Of a stretch of 55,522 nt of DNA, positions 17,621-25,618 are shown piece after piece. The stretch is from RGIG1959 sp045540655 (lineage in GTDB: Bacteria; Bacillota; Clostridia; Oscillospirales; Acutalibacteraceae): the NCBI GenBank assembly GCA_045540655.1, contig JAZQHP010000088.1:1-55522 (forward strand), given 5' to 3'. Within the stretch, counting starts at the first letter, position 1, and each line of letters starts with the position of its first letter. A program made the translations under genes and the position numbers. Under the pieces are notes generated by a model, which saw only the letters and a list, made by a program, of their open reading frames with translations, had not been told where the DNA came from and did not search any database.

Positions 17621-17649
17621 AGTATAGCATACATCCGCGGATTACGCAA
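17621..17649 (-). promoter_or_regulatory. promoter of the deacetylase-prfC unit
   Basis: Reading leftwards, TTGCGT (17649-17644), 17 bases and TATACT (17626-17621), about 28 bases before the start codon and after the cysK stop. Confidence 0.7.
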
Positions 17650-17661
17650 ATGATTTTTCTG

Positions 17662-18576
17662 TCAATACAAATCGGTGGATAAATATCGCTCGCCCGTGTC
17701 GGGGAGCAGACAGACAATGGTTTTGCCGCGGTTTTGTTCGTCGTCGGCAAGCGTCAGCGCCGCATGCAATGCCGCCCCCGACGAAATGCCGACAAGGACG
17801 CCTTCGGTCACGGCAAGACGCCGCGCGGCAGCATACGCCTCGTCGGTCGTCACCGTCATCACCGCATCGTACACGGTGGTATCCAGCACCTGCGGCACAA
17901 AGCCCGCGCCGATGCCCTGCAGACCGTGTGCACCCGCCGTGCCGCCCGACAATACGGGAGAATCGGCAGGTTCAACGGCGATCACGCGCACAGCGGGATT
18001 CTGCTCTTTGAGATAGCGCCCCGTGCCGGTGATCGTGCCGCCGGTGCCGACGCCCGCCACCAGGATATCCACCGCGCCGTCGGTGTCCGCCCAGATTTCG
18101 GGACCCGTCGTGGCATAATGCGCTTCGGGGTTGGCGGGGTTGACAAACTGCCCCGCCACAATCGCGCCCTCCATGGACGCGGCGATCTCCTCCGCTTTCT
18201 CGATCGCGCCCGCCATACCGCGTTTGCCGTCGGTGAGCACCAGCTCGGTGCCGTACGCCGTCATGAGCTTGCGCCGCTCCACCGACATGGTGTCAGGCAT
18301 CGTAATGATCAGACGATAGCCCTTCGCCGCGCAGACCGCCGCGAGTCCGATGCCGGTATTGCCCGAGGTGGGCTCCACCACGGTGCCGCCCGCTTTCAGC
18401 CGTCCGTCCGCTTCCGCTCTGGCGATCATATGCGCTGCGACCCGATCCTTGACCGAGCCCGCAGGATTCGCGCGCTCGAGCTTGAGAAGCAGGGTCGCCC
18501 CGCTCCCCGTTGTCAGCCGCGAGGCTTTGAGCATCGGCGTGTTGCCGATCAGATCACAAACCGATGAAACGATCAT
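17662..18576 (-). CDS. cysK: cysteine synthase A
   Basis: A 304-residue PLP enzyme making cysteine from O-acetylserine and sulfide. It has the PLP-lysine motif PAGSVKDR (Lys43), PTSGNTGIGLA binding the substrate carboxylate, GTGGTITGTGRYLK cradling the PLP phosphate, and GISSGAA near the end. The start at MIVSSV follows AAAGGAGAAGATAACG; an apparent longer start overlaps the preceding gene's stop. It lies 29 bases after the TIR-NACHT-LRR gene with no terminator between, so readthrough from that gene is possible, but I see no functional reason to link them. Confidence 0.95.
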   Translation of the reverse strand: MIVSSVCDLIGNTPMLKASRLTTGSGATLLLKLERANPAGSVKDRVAAHMIARAEADGRLKAGGTVVEPTSGNTGIGLAAVCAAKGYRLIITMPDTMSVERRKLMTAYGTELVLTDGKRGMAGAIEKAEEIAASMEGAIVAGQFVNPANPEAHYATTGPEIWADTDGAVDILVAGVGTGGTITGTGRYLKEQNPAVRVIAVEPADSPVLSGGTAGAHGLQGIGAGFVPQVLDTTVYDAVMTVTTDEAYAAARRLAVTEGVLVGISSGAALHAALTLADDEQNRGKTIVCLLPDTGERYLSTDLY

Positions 18577-18605
18577 CGTTATCTTCTCCTTTGCTATAAT
18601 TTCTG

Positions 18606-21600
18606 TCATTCGCCGATCCAGTGTACCGTCACATCGGTCAGATCGACACCACTGAAAATACGCGGCAGATCCTCTTCAAACCGACGGGAAATCGTGATAT
18701 CCTGCAGTCCCGTACAACCGTTAAACGCACCGTCGTCGATGCGCCGCACCGTGTCGGGGATGACAATGGCTGACAGTGCGCGACAATCACGAAATGCGTC
18801 CGCACTCAACCATTCCGTTCCGTCGGGAAGCGTCACACGGCGAAGCGCAGTGCACGCCTCAAAAGCCGCTTTTCCGATCATCGCGACTCCGACAGGCAAT
18901 GTCACATCGGTCAACGCGGTGCATCCCCGACACACCCCCAGTGAAACGGTATCCATCGCATCGGAAAATACAATGCGCTCGAGCGCGATACAACCACTAA
19001 AGGCACTCGGACCAACCTGCGTGACCGAGGTGGGAAGTATGACCTCCCGCAGGGAGGTGCATCCGGAAAAGGCGATAAATTCAATCGTTGTCACGCTGTC
19101 GGGAAGGCGCAGAGTCCGAAGGGAGCGACAATCCCGAAATGCCCCGTATCCAATGGTTGTCACGCCGTCGGCAATCACCGCATCCACCAGATCGTCCCGC
19201 TCGGCAAAGGCATTGGCCGCCATTACCGTCGCATCCTCGGGACGATGCCGATGGTCGTCCGATGACGAAGACGTCGTCGGTGGTAGTTCGGTTGTCACGG
19301 TCGCCTGTCCGACACCGTAGATCACCTCGCACGTCGGCGGCAAGCCGAGATCGTCACGGCTGTAGTCCGACGGACAGCCGCGAAGCGTATGAAGCGAGAT
19401 GCATCCGGCAAAGGCATTCCTGCCGATGGTTGTCACGCTGTCGGGCAGGGTCAGTTCGGTCAAAGCGGACGCATTCTTAAACGCGTTGTCTCCGATCGTC
19501 GTCAAACTGCGCGGCAGGGTGACCGTGCGTAGTCCTTTACAACTGTGAAATGCACCGTAACCGATCGCCGTCACCCCGTCGGGAACGGTAATCTCGGTCA
19601 GCGACGCACACCTGGCAAACAGCCATTCGTCGATGGCTGTCAGCGAAGCGGGAAGCGTTACCTGCCGAAGTGAGGAGCATCCCGAAAACGCTTTTGTGCC
19701 GATGGTCGTCACTCCGCTCGGAATCGTGACCGCGGTCAGCGAAGAACACTCGGCAAACGCGAGCGGAGCAACGGCGGTGATGCCGCGCGGGATCGATACG
19801 GCACGCAGAGCCGTGCATCCCGCAAACAGGGCTTCCTCGATGCGCGACAGCGCCGCGGGAAGCACCACCGTTTCCAGTGCCTTGCATCCGATGAACACGC
19901 CTTCTTCGAGAGTGTCAACGCTGTCGGGAATGGTGACGCTTGTCAGCGACACACACCATTCAAACGCTTTCATGCCCACCGAGCGGACACCGTCGGGAAT
20001 CGTCACCGATCCGAGCACCGTGCATTCTTTAAACAGTCCCCATGCGACGGTGGTCAGCCCGCGCGGCAGGGTGATATGCCGCAACGAACGACAGCCGCAA
20101 AATGCATACCACCCGATGTCGGTCACGCTGTCAGGGATATGAACCGAGTGAAGATTCGCGCAATTCCGAAAGGCTTCGTCGTCTATCCGGATCACGCTCT
20201 CGGGGATGATCGCGCGGGTCAGAGCGGTACATCCGGCAAACGCCCTCGCGTCTATGACCCTCACACCGTCGGGAATCCGCACGGTGTTGCGAACATACAA
20301 CAGCGCATGATTCAGGCAAACCACATCTTGCGAAAGCAGCATACGTTCAAAGCATGCCCGCGACAGCTCCTCCGTATTCTCGGGGAGATAGATGACTTTT
20401 ATATGGCGGTCGTTGATCACCATAGGTTCCGTCACGGTGGTCCTCGTCGGCGAGAAAAACAGACCGCTGAGTTTTTTACAGGATTTTTGCGGCAGCAACC
20501 GTTCCATCCGATGCACATCGTACGGCGCGGCCACCACACCGATATATTCGCCGCCGAGCTCGCTGAACATCTCGTGCGTATACAGCCCGAGTTCATCGTT
20601 AAAGGCGGTTGTCATGCGTCCGAGGACACCTTGTCCGTACTGCTTGAAATGAACGGCTTCCGCGAGATTGAAACAGCGTGGGAAGATGTCCTCGCCGCCT
20701 GTCTGCGACGTTTCGCCCGTGAAAAACAGTTCACACAGTCCCCGCCGCACACCGCTGAGTGTTGCCGCCGCCATCAGCTCTTCGCCGCAAACCGCATCCG
20801 TAATATCCGCGGCGGTATGGAAACCGCCGAATGTCCAGCATATGTCGCGGGTAAGGGCGAGCGCCTTGGTAAACCATGTTTCCTGTGTCATGCCACTAAG
20901 CGCCGTCAACAGCGGCGCATACAAATCATATGCGGGCACATACCAGAAGAGCGGTCCGTAAGGCGGATAGGTGCCATCGGCGGATTTCTTCAGCAGGTCG
21001 GCAAGCACGGTTTCCTGTGCCGTATGCCGATGGCACGGCAGATCGCGGCAGATATCCAACAGCAAGGTATAATCCGTGATGCCGCAAGCGGTCAGCGACG
21101 CGTACAGCTCTTTTGCCGTATCGCGGCGGATCATGGTGTCCGCTTTCGTGAGGAATAAACCGATCACCTGTGACCAGTAGGGATCGGCATAATGCGCAAA
21201 CAGCGTCTGCAGTGCCGACGGCTGTTTCAGATTCCGCAAGCGGTCAAAGCACTGCTCATAATAATACACGGCGGCAAAATATTCCATCAGCATCTGATGA
21301 TAAAATGCCCCCTCTGTCAGGATCGCACGGTTTTGCAGATACTGCGCCAAAAAGGCGGCGCGATGATCCACATCCGTATAGGATGCCGCCTCCAGCACAT
21401 ACGCCAGCACATCCTCGACAGGTACCTCGTCGCCGACCGACGCGAGGCGCACCCGCTCGGCGGCATAGTGCTTGAGGATGCCCGACAGATCGCGCGTGAT
21501 CATCGCGCGGTAATCGGCGGGCACATCCGCCGTATCGTCCTCGCGGGTCAGCGTGATCTCGCACACGGCATCATAGATGCCGACGGCGGTGGCGGGGAGC

Positions 21601-22790
21601 GTGTCGGTTTGATGGTAAACGATCGCCAGTTGCGACAACAGCAACGGATTGGTGCGGATCTCCTCGGCAAGCTCGCCGACGCGCGCGTAAAATGCGTCGC
21701 TTTTTTCGGGCGAGCCGAACACGCGGAACAATTGACGGCTGAACGTCAGCAATTGTTCCTCCTTCGGCGGGCAGAGCGACAGCTTGGTCGGGGTTTGCCC
21801 GTTCATCGCCACCAACGCGGCGTCACCGATGTGGCGACCGGTGAAAAACAGCGTCGTGTCGGCGGCGTTGGCGGTATAATACGGCTCGATCATCGCCAGC
21901 ACGCGGCGCGTTCCCGCTTCGGTCGCAATCTCATCCATGCCGTCCAGCACCAGACACAGGTGCGTCTGGGACAGCAGAGAACGGAAGTTGGCAGGCGTGA
22001 AAAACACGCGGTTGCCGCTGTGACGCATAAATTCTTCATACATCGCCGTCGGCAGATCGGGCGCGGTCATCAGGCGACGGCACGGCAACGCCAGCACCAT
22101 CGTATCCTGTGCGGCGGCGGCACGAAGCTGATCGATATAACAGGATTTGCCGCTTCCGGCGACGCCCTGCAAAAAGAAAATATCCTCCGCTTCGGTAAAC
22201 ACCGCGGCGTTTGCATACGCGTCCCCGTTACCGTCCGTCACCGTGCGGGGTATATACAGACTGTCGTACGACGGCTCACAGTCCGCCGTCCGCGATGCCT
22301 TCAGCAGAGACATCACCTTCAGGCGGGTCGGATGGGTCGCCGTCCGATAGACGGTCAGCATCCGATGGTTGATGAGAGATTGCACGTTGAACAGAATCTT
22401 TTCGAGATGCGCGTCGCTTATCTCCGATCCATCCAGTATCACGGCGCTTGCCGCCTGCACCAGATCGGGCATCTGCGCCGCATACAGCGCGTAGCTCGAC
22501 ACCACGGGAACACAGCGGTTGACGTAGTCCTCGAGCTCCCGCAGGGCTTCCAGCTCCATCGGCACATAACGGCTGTGGACGGTGTTGTCCGTGTACAGGC
22601 TGATAAATACCGTGCACATCCCTGCCGCGCGGCGGCTCCATTCACGGAAATCGCCCGCGCAGTCGTGATCGGATTCCAGCACAGTGATGCCGTGCGCGCG
22701 CAGATAGCCGACCAGGCGATCCTTCAGTGCGCGGTCCTGTCCCGTCCAGCTGATAAATACGTCGTGTTGACAAATGTCGGTACGCGGCAC
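18606..22790 (-). CDS. TIR-NACHT-leucine-rich-repeat protein (NLR-like)
   Basis: A 1394-residue three-part protein with a GTG start five bases after AAGGAGGGG. Residues 1 to about 140 are a TIR domain (HDVFISWTGQD opening; Glu79 in RYVPMELEAL at the NADase catalytic position). About 195-520 is a NACHT-type STAND ATPase: Walker A GVAGSGKS (209-216), Walker B LVLDGMDE (280-287), sensor-like FTGRH, and the YHQMLMEYFAAVYYYEQ helix typical after bacterial NACHT modules. About 520-800 is a helical region. About 830-1150 has 13 BspA-type (LRR_5) repeats of 23 residues, a capping segment, a Thr/Ser linker (about 1164-1187), then seven more repeats. The architecture parallels animal and plant NLR immune receptors and bacterial TIR-STAND phage sensors. 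Anti-phage function is inferred, not shown. Confidence 0.88.
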   Translation of the reverse strand: MPRTDICQHDVFISWTGQDRALKDRLVGYLRAHGITVLESDHDCAGDFREWSRRAAGMCTVFISLYTDNTVHSRYVPMELEALRELEDYVNRCVPVVSSYALYAAQMPDLVQAASAVILDGSEISDAHLEKILFNVQSLINHRMLTVYRTATHPTRLKVMSLLKASRTADCEPSYDSLYIPRTVTDGNGDAYANAAVFTEAEDIFFLQGVAGSGKSCYIDQLRAAAAQDTMVLALPCRRLMTAPDLPTAMYEEFMRHSGNRVFFTPANFRSLLSQTHLCLVLDGMDEIATEAGTRRVLAMIEPYYTANAADTTLFFTGRHIGDAALVAMNGQTPTKLSLCPPKEEQLLTFSRQLFRVFGSPEKSDAFYARVGELAEEIRTNPLLLSQLAIVYHQTDTLPATAVGIYDAVCEITLTREDDTADVPADYRAMITRDLSGILKHYAAERVRLASVGDEVPVEDVLAYVLEAASYTDVDHRAAFLAQYLQNRAILTEGAFYHQMLMEYFAAVYYYEQCFDRLRNLKQPSALQTLFAHYADPYWSQVIGLFLTKADTMIRRDTAKELYASLTACGITDYTLLLDICRDLPCHRHTAQETVLADLLKKSADGTYPPYGPLFWYVPAYDLYAPLLTALSGMTQETWFTKALALTRDICWTFGGFHTAADITDAVCGEELMAAATLSGVRRGLCELFFTGETSQTGGEDIFPRCFNLAEAVHFKQYGQGVLGRMTTAFNDELGLYTHEMFSELGGEYIGVVAAPYDVHRMERLLPQKSCKKLSGLFFSPTRTTVTEPMVINDRHIKVIYLPENTEELSRACFERMLLSQDVVCLNHALLYVRNTVRIPDGVRVIDARAFAGCTALTRAIIPESVIRIDDEAFRNCANLHSVHIPDSVTDIGWYAFCGCRSLRHITLPRGLTTVAWGLFKECTVLGSVTIPDGVRSVGMKAFEWCVSLTSVTIPDSVDTLEEGVFIGCKALETVVLPAALSRIEEALFAGCTALRAVSIPRGITAVAPLAFAECSSLTAVTIPSGVTTIGTKAFSGCSSLRQVTLPASLTAIDEWLFARCASLTEITVPDGVTAIGYGAFHSCKGLRTVTLPRSLTTIGDNAFKNASALTELTLPDSVTTIGRNAFAGCISLHTLRGCPSDYSRDDLGLPPTCEVIYGVGQATVTTELPPTTSSSSDDHRHRPEDATVMAANAFAERDDLVDAVIADGVTTIGYGAFRDCRSLRTLRLPDSVTTIEFIAFSGCTSLREVILPTSVTQVGPSAFSGCIALERIVFSDAMDTVSLGVCRGCTALTDVTLPVGVAMIGKAAFEACTALRRVTLPDGTEWLSADAFRDCRALSAIVIPDTVRRIDDGAFNGCTGLQDITISRRFEEDLPRIFSGVDLTDVTVHWIGE

Positions 22791-22824
22791 GGCAACCCCT
22801 CCTTTTCAACAATACTATAAAAAT

Positions 22825-22853
22825 ATCATAGCGCATTTTATCCGTTTTTGCAA
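22825..22853 (-). promoter_or_regulatory. promoter of the TIR-NACHT-LRR gene
   Basis: Reading leftwards, TTGCAA (22853-22848), 17 bases and TATGAT (22830-22825), about 35 bases before the GTG. Together with the terminator just upstream it shows that the gene heads its own transcription unit. Confidence 0.75.
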
Positions 22854-22899
22854 GCAATCCGACGAGCGCCGTGCATACACCTGTCCGCCGACACAAAAA

Positions 22900-22929
22900 A
22901 ACAGGATGCATCCGCAGATGCATCCTGTT
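22900..22929 (-). terminator. intrinsic terminator of the Cys/Asp-rich gene
   Basis: Perfect 13-base arms (AACAGGATGCATC and its complement), a CGCA loop and a run of T on the minus strand. Confidence 0.9.
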
Positions 22930-22940
22930 GGATCGATGAA

Positions 22941-23399
22941 TTATTCCTCGCAGTCGCAGTCGCAATCGCAATCGTCGTCGCAATCGCAGTCGCAGTCGAT
23001 TTCAAACTCGAGGGGCTCGTCGCAGTTGGGGCAGGCAATGCCGCCTTCGCACAGGATGTCCTCATCCACATCGAAGGTTTCGCCGCACGCGGGGCAGGTC
23101 ACTTCAAAAAACTCGCCGTCCCAATCTTCGTCGTCGCAGCAATCGCAGTCGCAGTCGTCGTCGCAATCGCAGTCGCAATCGTCATAGAGGTACTCTTCCG
23201 CTTCCGCGAGATCCTCGTCAATTTCGTCCACCTGCGCGGCGAGCTCATCCACATACTCGGTCATGTCTTCGATGGTGAGCGCCATATCGGTCAGCACGTC
23301 CATGATCGCGGTGTAGATTTTGCCTTCCTTGCTGTCCTTATCGATTTCCATGCCTTCCATGAGGCCCTTGAGATACGCAATCTTTTCGGTCAAATCCAT
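22941..23399 (-). CDS. CD1247-type N-terminal domain, Cys/Asp-rich zinc-ribbon protein
   Basis: A 152-residue protein. Residues 1-70 are an acidic helical region (MDLTEKIAYLKGLMEGM...) resembling the CD1247 N-terminal domain of Clostridia. Then come an alternating Cys-Asp block, a zinc-ribbon-like core with VTCPACGETF and IACPNCDEP, and a second Cys-Asp block reaching the C-terminus. The very high density of Cys and Asp suggests binding of zinc or other soft metals. It lies 40 bases downstream of efp and ends at a strong terminator, so the two share a transcript. Function is unknown; the repeat DNA invites slippage, but the frame is intact. Confidence 0.75.
   Translation of the reverse strand: MDLTEKIAYLKGLMEGMEIDKDSKEGKIYTAIMDVLTDMALTIEDMTEYVDELAAQVDEIDEDLAEAEEYLYDDCDCDCDDDCDCDCCDDEDWDGEFFEVTCPACGETFDVDEDILCEGGIACPNCDEPLEFEIDCDCDCDDDCDCDCDCEE
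22949..22998 (-). repeat. Cys-Asp codon repeat, C-terminal block
   Basis: Six-base units CGCAGT/CGCAAT (plus strand) encode alternating Asp and Cys. It mirrors the block at 23128-23183. Confidence 0.75.
23128..23183 (-). repeat. Cys-Asp codon repeat, internal block
   Basis: The same six-base units as the C-terminal block, on the other side of the zinc-ribbon core, so the core is bracketed by two related acidic, Cys-rich arms. Confidence 0.7.
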
Positions 23400-23439
23400 T
23401 GTTGGTTCCTCCCTTTCATGATCGGATGCACGCGTGTGA

Positions 23440-23997
23440 TCAGGCGCGCTCCATGTATTCGCCCGTGCGGGTATCGACGCGGATCATTTCGCCCTCTTCG
23501 ATAAACAGGGGCACGCGGATCTCCACGCCGGTCTCCAGCGTAGCGGGTTTGGTCGCGTTGGTGGCGGTGTTGCCCGCGAAACCGGGATCGGTCTGGGTGA
23601 CCTGGAGCTCCACAAAGTTGGGGGCTTCCACGCTGAACACCTTGCCCTTGTAGGACGCGACTTTACACACGAAGTTTTCCTTCACAAACTTGAAGCTGTC
23701 GCTCAGGACGTCCGCGCCGATGGGCACGAGCTCGTAGGTCTCGGGATCCATGAAATAATACAGATCGCCGTCGGTGTAGGAATACTCCATGTCCTTTCTT
23801 TCGATGTACGCCGTCGGGAATTTATCCGAGGGGTTGAAGGTCTTTTCAATGATCGTACCTGCGATCACGTTGCGGATCTTGGTGCGGACAAACGCCGCGC
23901 CCTTACCGGGTTTCACGTGCTGAAACTCGACGATCTGGTACACGTTACCTTCCATTTCAAATGTCATGCCGTTGCGAAAATCACCAGCAGATACCAT
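23440..23997 (-). CDS. efp: elongation factor P
   Basis: A 185-residue EF-P of normal length with all three beta-barrel domains. It helps the ribosome through polyproline stretches. The tip loop reads HVKPGKGAAF, with Lys32 at the position that is modified in many bacteria; no modification gene (epmA or ymfI type) is visible nearby. The start at MVSAGDF follows GGAGGAATGTGCC; the upstream in-frame Met is less likely. It has its own promoter, and pepP ends just upstream of it. The window encodes proteins with many consecutive prolines, such as the HtrA at 48113-49660, which are plausible clients. Confidence 0.96.
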   Translation of the reverse strand: MVSAGDFRNGMTFEMEGNVYQIVEFQHVKPGKGAAFVRTKIRNVIAGTIIEKTFNPSDKFPTAYIERKDMEYSYTDGDLYYFMDPETYELVPIGADVLSDSFKFVKENFVCKVASYKGKVFSVEAPNFVELQVTQTDPGFAGNTATNATKPATLETGVEIRVPLFIEEGEMIRVDTRTGEYMERA

Positions 23998-24068
23998 GGC
24001 ACATTCCTCCAAGAAAATCAGTTTTGTAATTCTTATGCGAAGCGATACCGATTCGCAAGTTATAATTT

Positions 24069-24097
24069 ATTGTACCCTATCTATATGAAATTTTCAA
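24069..24097 (-). promoter_or_regulatory. promoter of efp
   Basis: Reading leftwards, TTGAAA (24097-24092), 17 bases and TACAAT (24074-24069). The leader that follows can fold a small TGCGAA/TTCGCA hairpin before the efp ribosome-binding site. Confidence 0.75.
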
Positions 24098-24113
24098 GTC
24101 TATTTGCAAAAAT

Positions 24114-25181
24114 TTACAATAAGATCAGGTGTTTTTCGGACTTTGTGAAGTTGCGGCACCCCATTTCGGTGATCAGCACCATGTCTTCGATGCGCACGCC
24201 GAAGCGACCTTCCAGATAAATGCCCGGCTCCACCGTCACCACCGCACCCGCCTGAAGCGGCTCGGTCGCTTTCGGAGAAAGGCGCGGAGCTTCGTGGATA
24301 TCGATGCCGACGCCGTGTCCCGTGCTGTGTCCGAAGGCATCGCCGAAGCCTGCCTGCTCGATCACCGCCCGCGCCAGGCGGTCGCCCTCCTCGCCTGTCA
24401 TTCCCGCGTGCAGACCGTTAAGGCACGCCGCTTGCGCCGCAAGCACGATGTCATACACGCGGCGTTGCTCGTCGCTGACCGCGCCGATGCCCACCGTGCG
24501 GGTCATGTCCGACCGATAGCCGTCCACCGTTGCGCCGAAATCCAGCGTCAGGAAATCGCCGTTTCTCAGCACGCGGTCGCCCGGCACGGCATGCGGCAAC
24601 GATCCATTCTCGCCCGACGCCGCAATGAAATCAAACGCCACACTCTGTGCACCCTGCCGACGCATATACATCTCCAGATCCAGCGCAATGTCCCGCTCGG
24701 TGCGTCCCGCTTCGATGCGGGACAGGATATAGGAAAACCCGTCGTCGGTGATTGCCTGCGCCGCTTCGATGCGCGCGATCTCGCCGCTGTCTTTCCGACA
24801 GCGATGGGCGTGGATCGTGCGGCACAGCGTATGATCGGACACCGTTTCCAGGCCCTCCGCTTCCCGCAGAAAACGCCGCCGCTGCGCGACCGTCAACGTC
24901 TCATCCTCCAGCAACACCTGTCGGATGCCTGCCGCCTTGAGCGCCGCCGCGGTGTCGGCGAAAAAGCGGTTGCTTTGCTCACAGCGGATGCCCTTGATCT
25001 GTCGGTTTGCCGCCTCGATATAGCGGAAATCGGTCAGGAAACACGCCTCCGTCCGCGTCACCCACAGCGCTCCCGAATCGGTCGCAAAATCGGTATAATA
25101 CAGCAGATTGGATGCCGACAGGATCAGCGCCGCCTGACCCTCGTCCAGCGTCTGAGCGAGCCTCGCTACACGTTCGTTCAT
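24114..25181 (-). CDS. M24 family Xaa-Pro aminopeptidase
   Basis: A 355-residue metallopeptidase of the creatinase/aminopeptidase P fold, which removes an N-terminal residue preceding proline. The N-terminal creatinase-like domain (1-130) precedes the pita-bread catalytic domain with LTLDFGATVDGYRSDMTRT (two Asp ligands), GHSTGHGVGIDIHEAP (His ligand) and VEPGIYLEGRFGVRIEDM (Glu ligands). The start MNERVARL follows GAAGGAGCATCCGT and overlaps the aroQ stop as ATGA. The short N-terminal domain is typical of the Gram-positive type. Its neighbour efp also deals with proline, though on the ribosome. Confidence 0.93.
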   Translation of the reverse strand: MNERVARLAQTLDEGQAALILSASNLLYYTDFATDSGALWVTRTEACFLTDFRYIEAANRQIKGIRCEQSNRFFADTAAALKAAGIRQVLLEDETLTVAQRRRFLREAEGLETVSDHTLCRTIHAHRCRKDSGEIARIEAAQAITDDGFSYILSRIEAGRTERDIALDLEMYMRRQGAQSVAFDFIAASGENGSLPHAVPGDRVLRNGDFLTLDFGATVDGYRSDMTRTVGIGAVSDEQRRVYDIVLAAQAACLNGLHAGMTGEEGDRLARAVIEQAGFGDAFGHSTGHGVGIDIHEAPRLSPKATEPLQAGAVVTVEPGIYLEGRFGVRIEDMVLITEMGCRNFTKSEKHLILL

Positions 25182-25618
25182 ACGGATGCTCCTTCGCAAA
25201 AGCGTTTGACCGCTTCCAAATAACTTCCGACCCCGAGACCGCTGATCTGCGCGACACACACAGGCTCAATGACCGACACATGGCGGAATGCCTCCCGCGC
25301 ATGGATGTCGCTCAGATGCACCTCGATGACAGGGACGCGGATGGCGGCGATCGCATCACGGATGGCGTAGCTGTAATGGGTGTATGCGCCTGCGTTCAGG
25401 ATGATGCCGTCGTAGCGTCCCATCGCGGCGTGAAGCGTATCGATGAGCGCACCTTCGTGGTTGGACTGATAAAAATCGACGTGTGCGCCGTAAGACGCCG
25501 CCGCCGAAGCGACCTGCTGACACAGCGTGTCGAGCGTGTCGTTGCCGTAAATGCCCGGTTCGCGGATGCCCAGCAAATTGAGGTTCGGTCCGTTCATCAC
25601 CAGCAGATTCTTTCCCAT
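25178..25618 (-). CDS. aroQ: type II 3-dehydroquinate dehydratase
   Basis: A 146-residue dodecameric-type dehydroquinase for the third step of the shikimate pathway. The motifs are NGPNLNLLGIREPGIYG (with the catalytic Tyr), QSNHEGALID, LNAGAYTHYSYAI (usually NPGA; here Ala replaces Pro) and IEVHLSDIHARE with the catalytic His. Length is normal. It is coupled to the gene before it by a TAATG junction and to pepP by ATGA. No other shikimate gene is in the window. Confidence 0.94.
   Translation of the reverse strand: MGKNLLVMNGPNLNLLGIREPGIYGNDTLDTLCQQVASAAASYGAHVDFYQSNHEGALIDTLHAAMGRYDGIILNAGAYTHYSYAIRDAIAAIRVPVIEVHLSDIHAREAFRHVSVIEPVCVAQISGLGVGSYLEAVKRFCEGASV

Noticed and set aside
17662..22790. 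cysK as a partner of the TIR-NACHT-LRR gene in a defence operon
   Set aside because: cysK is an ordinary biosynthetic enzyme with its own ribosome-binding site. Proximity alone does not support a joint function.
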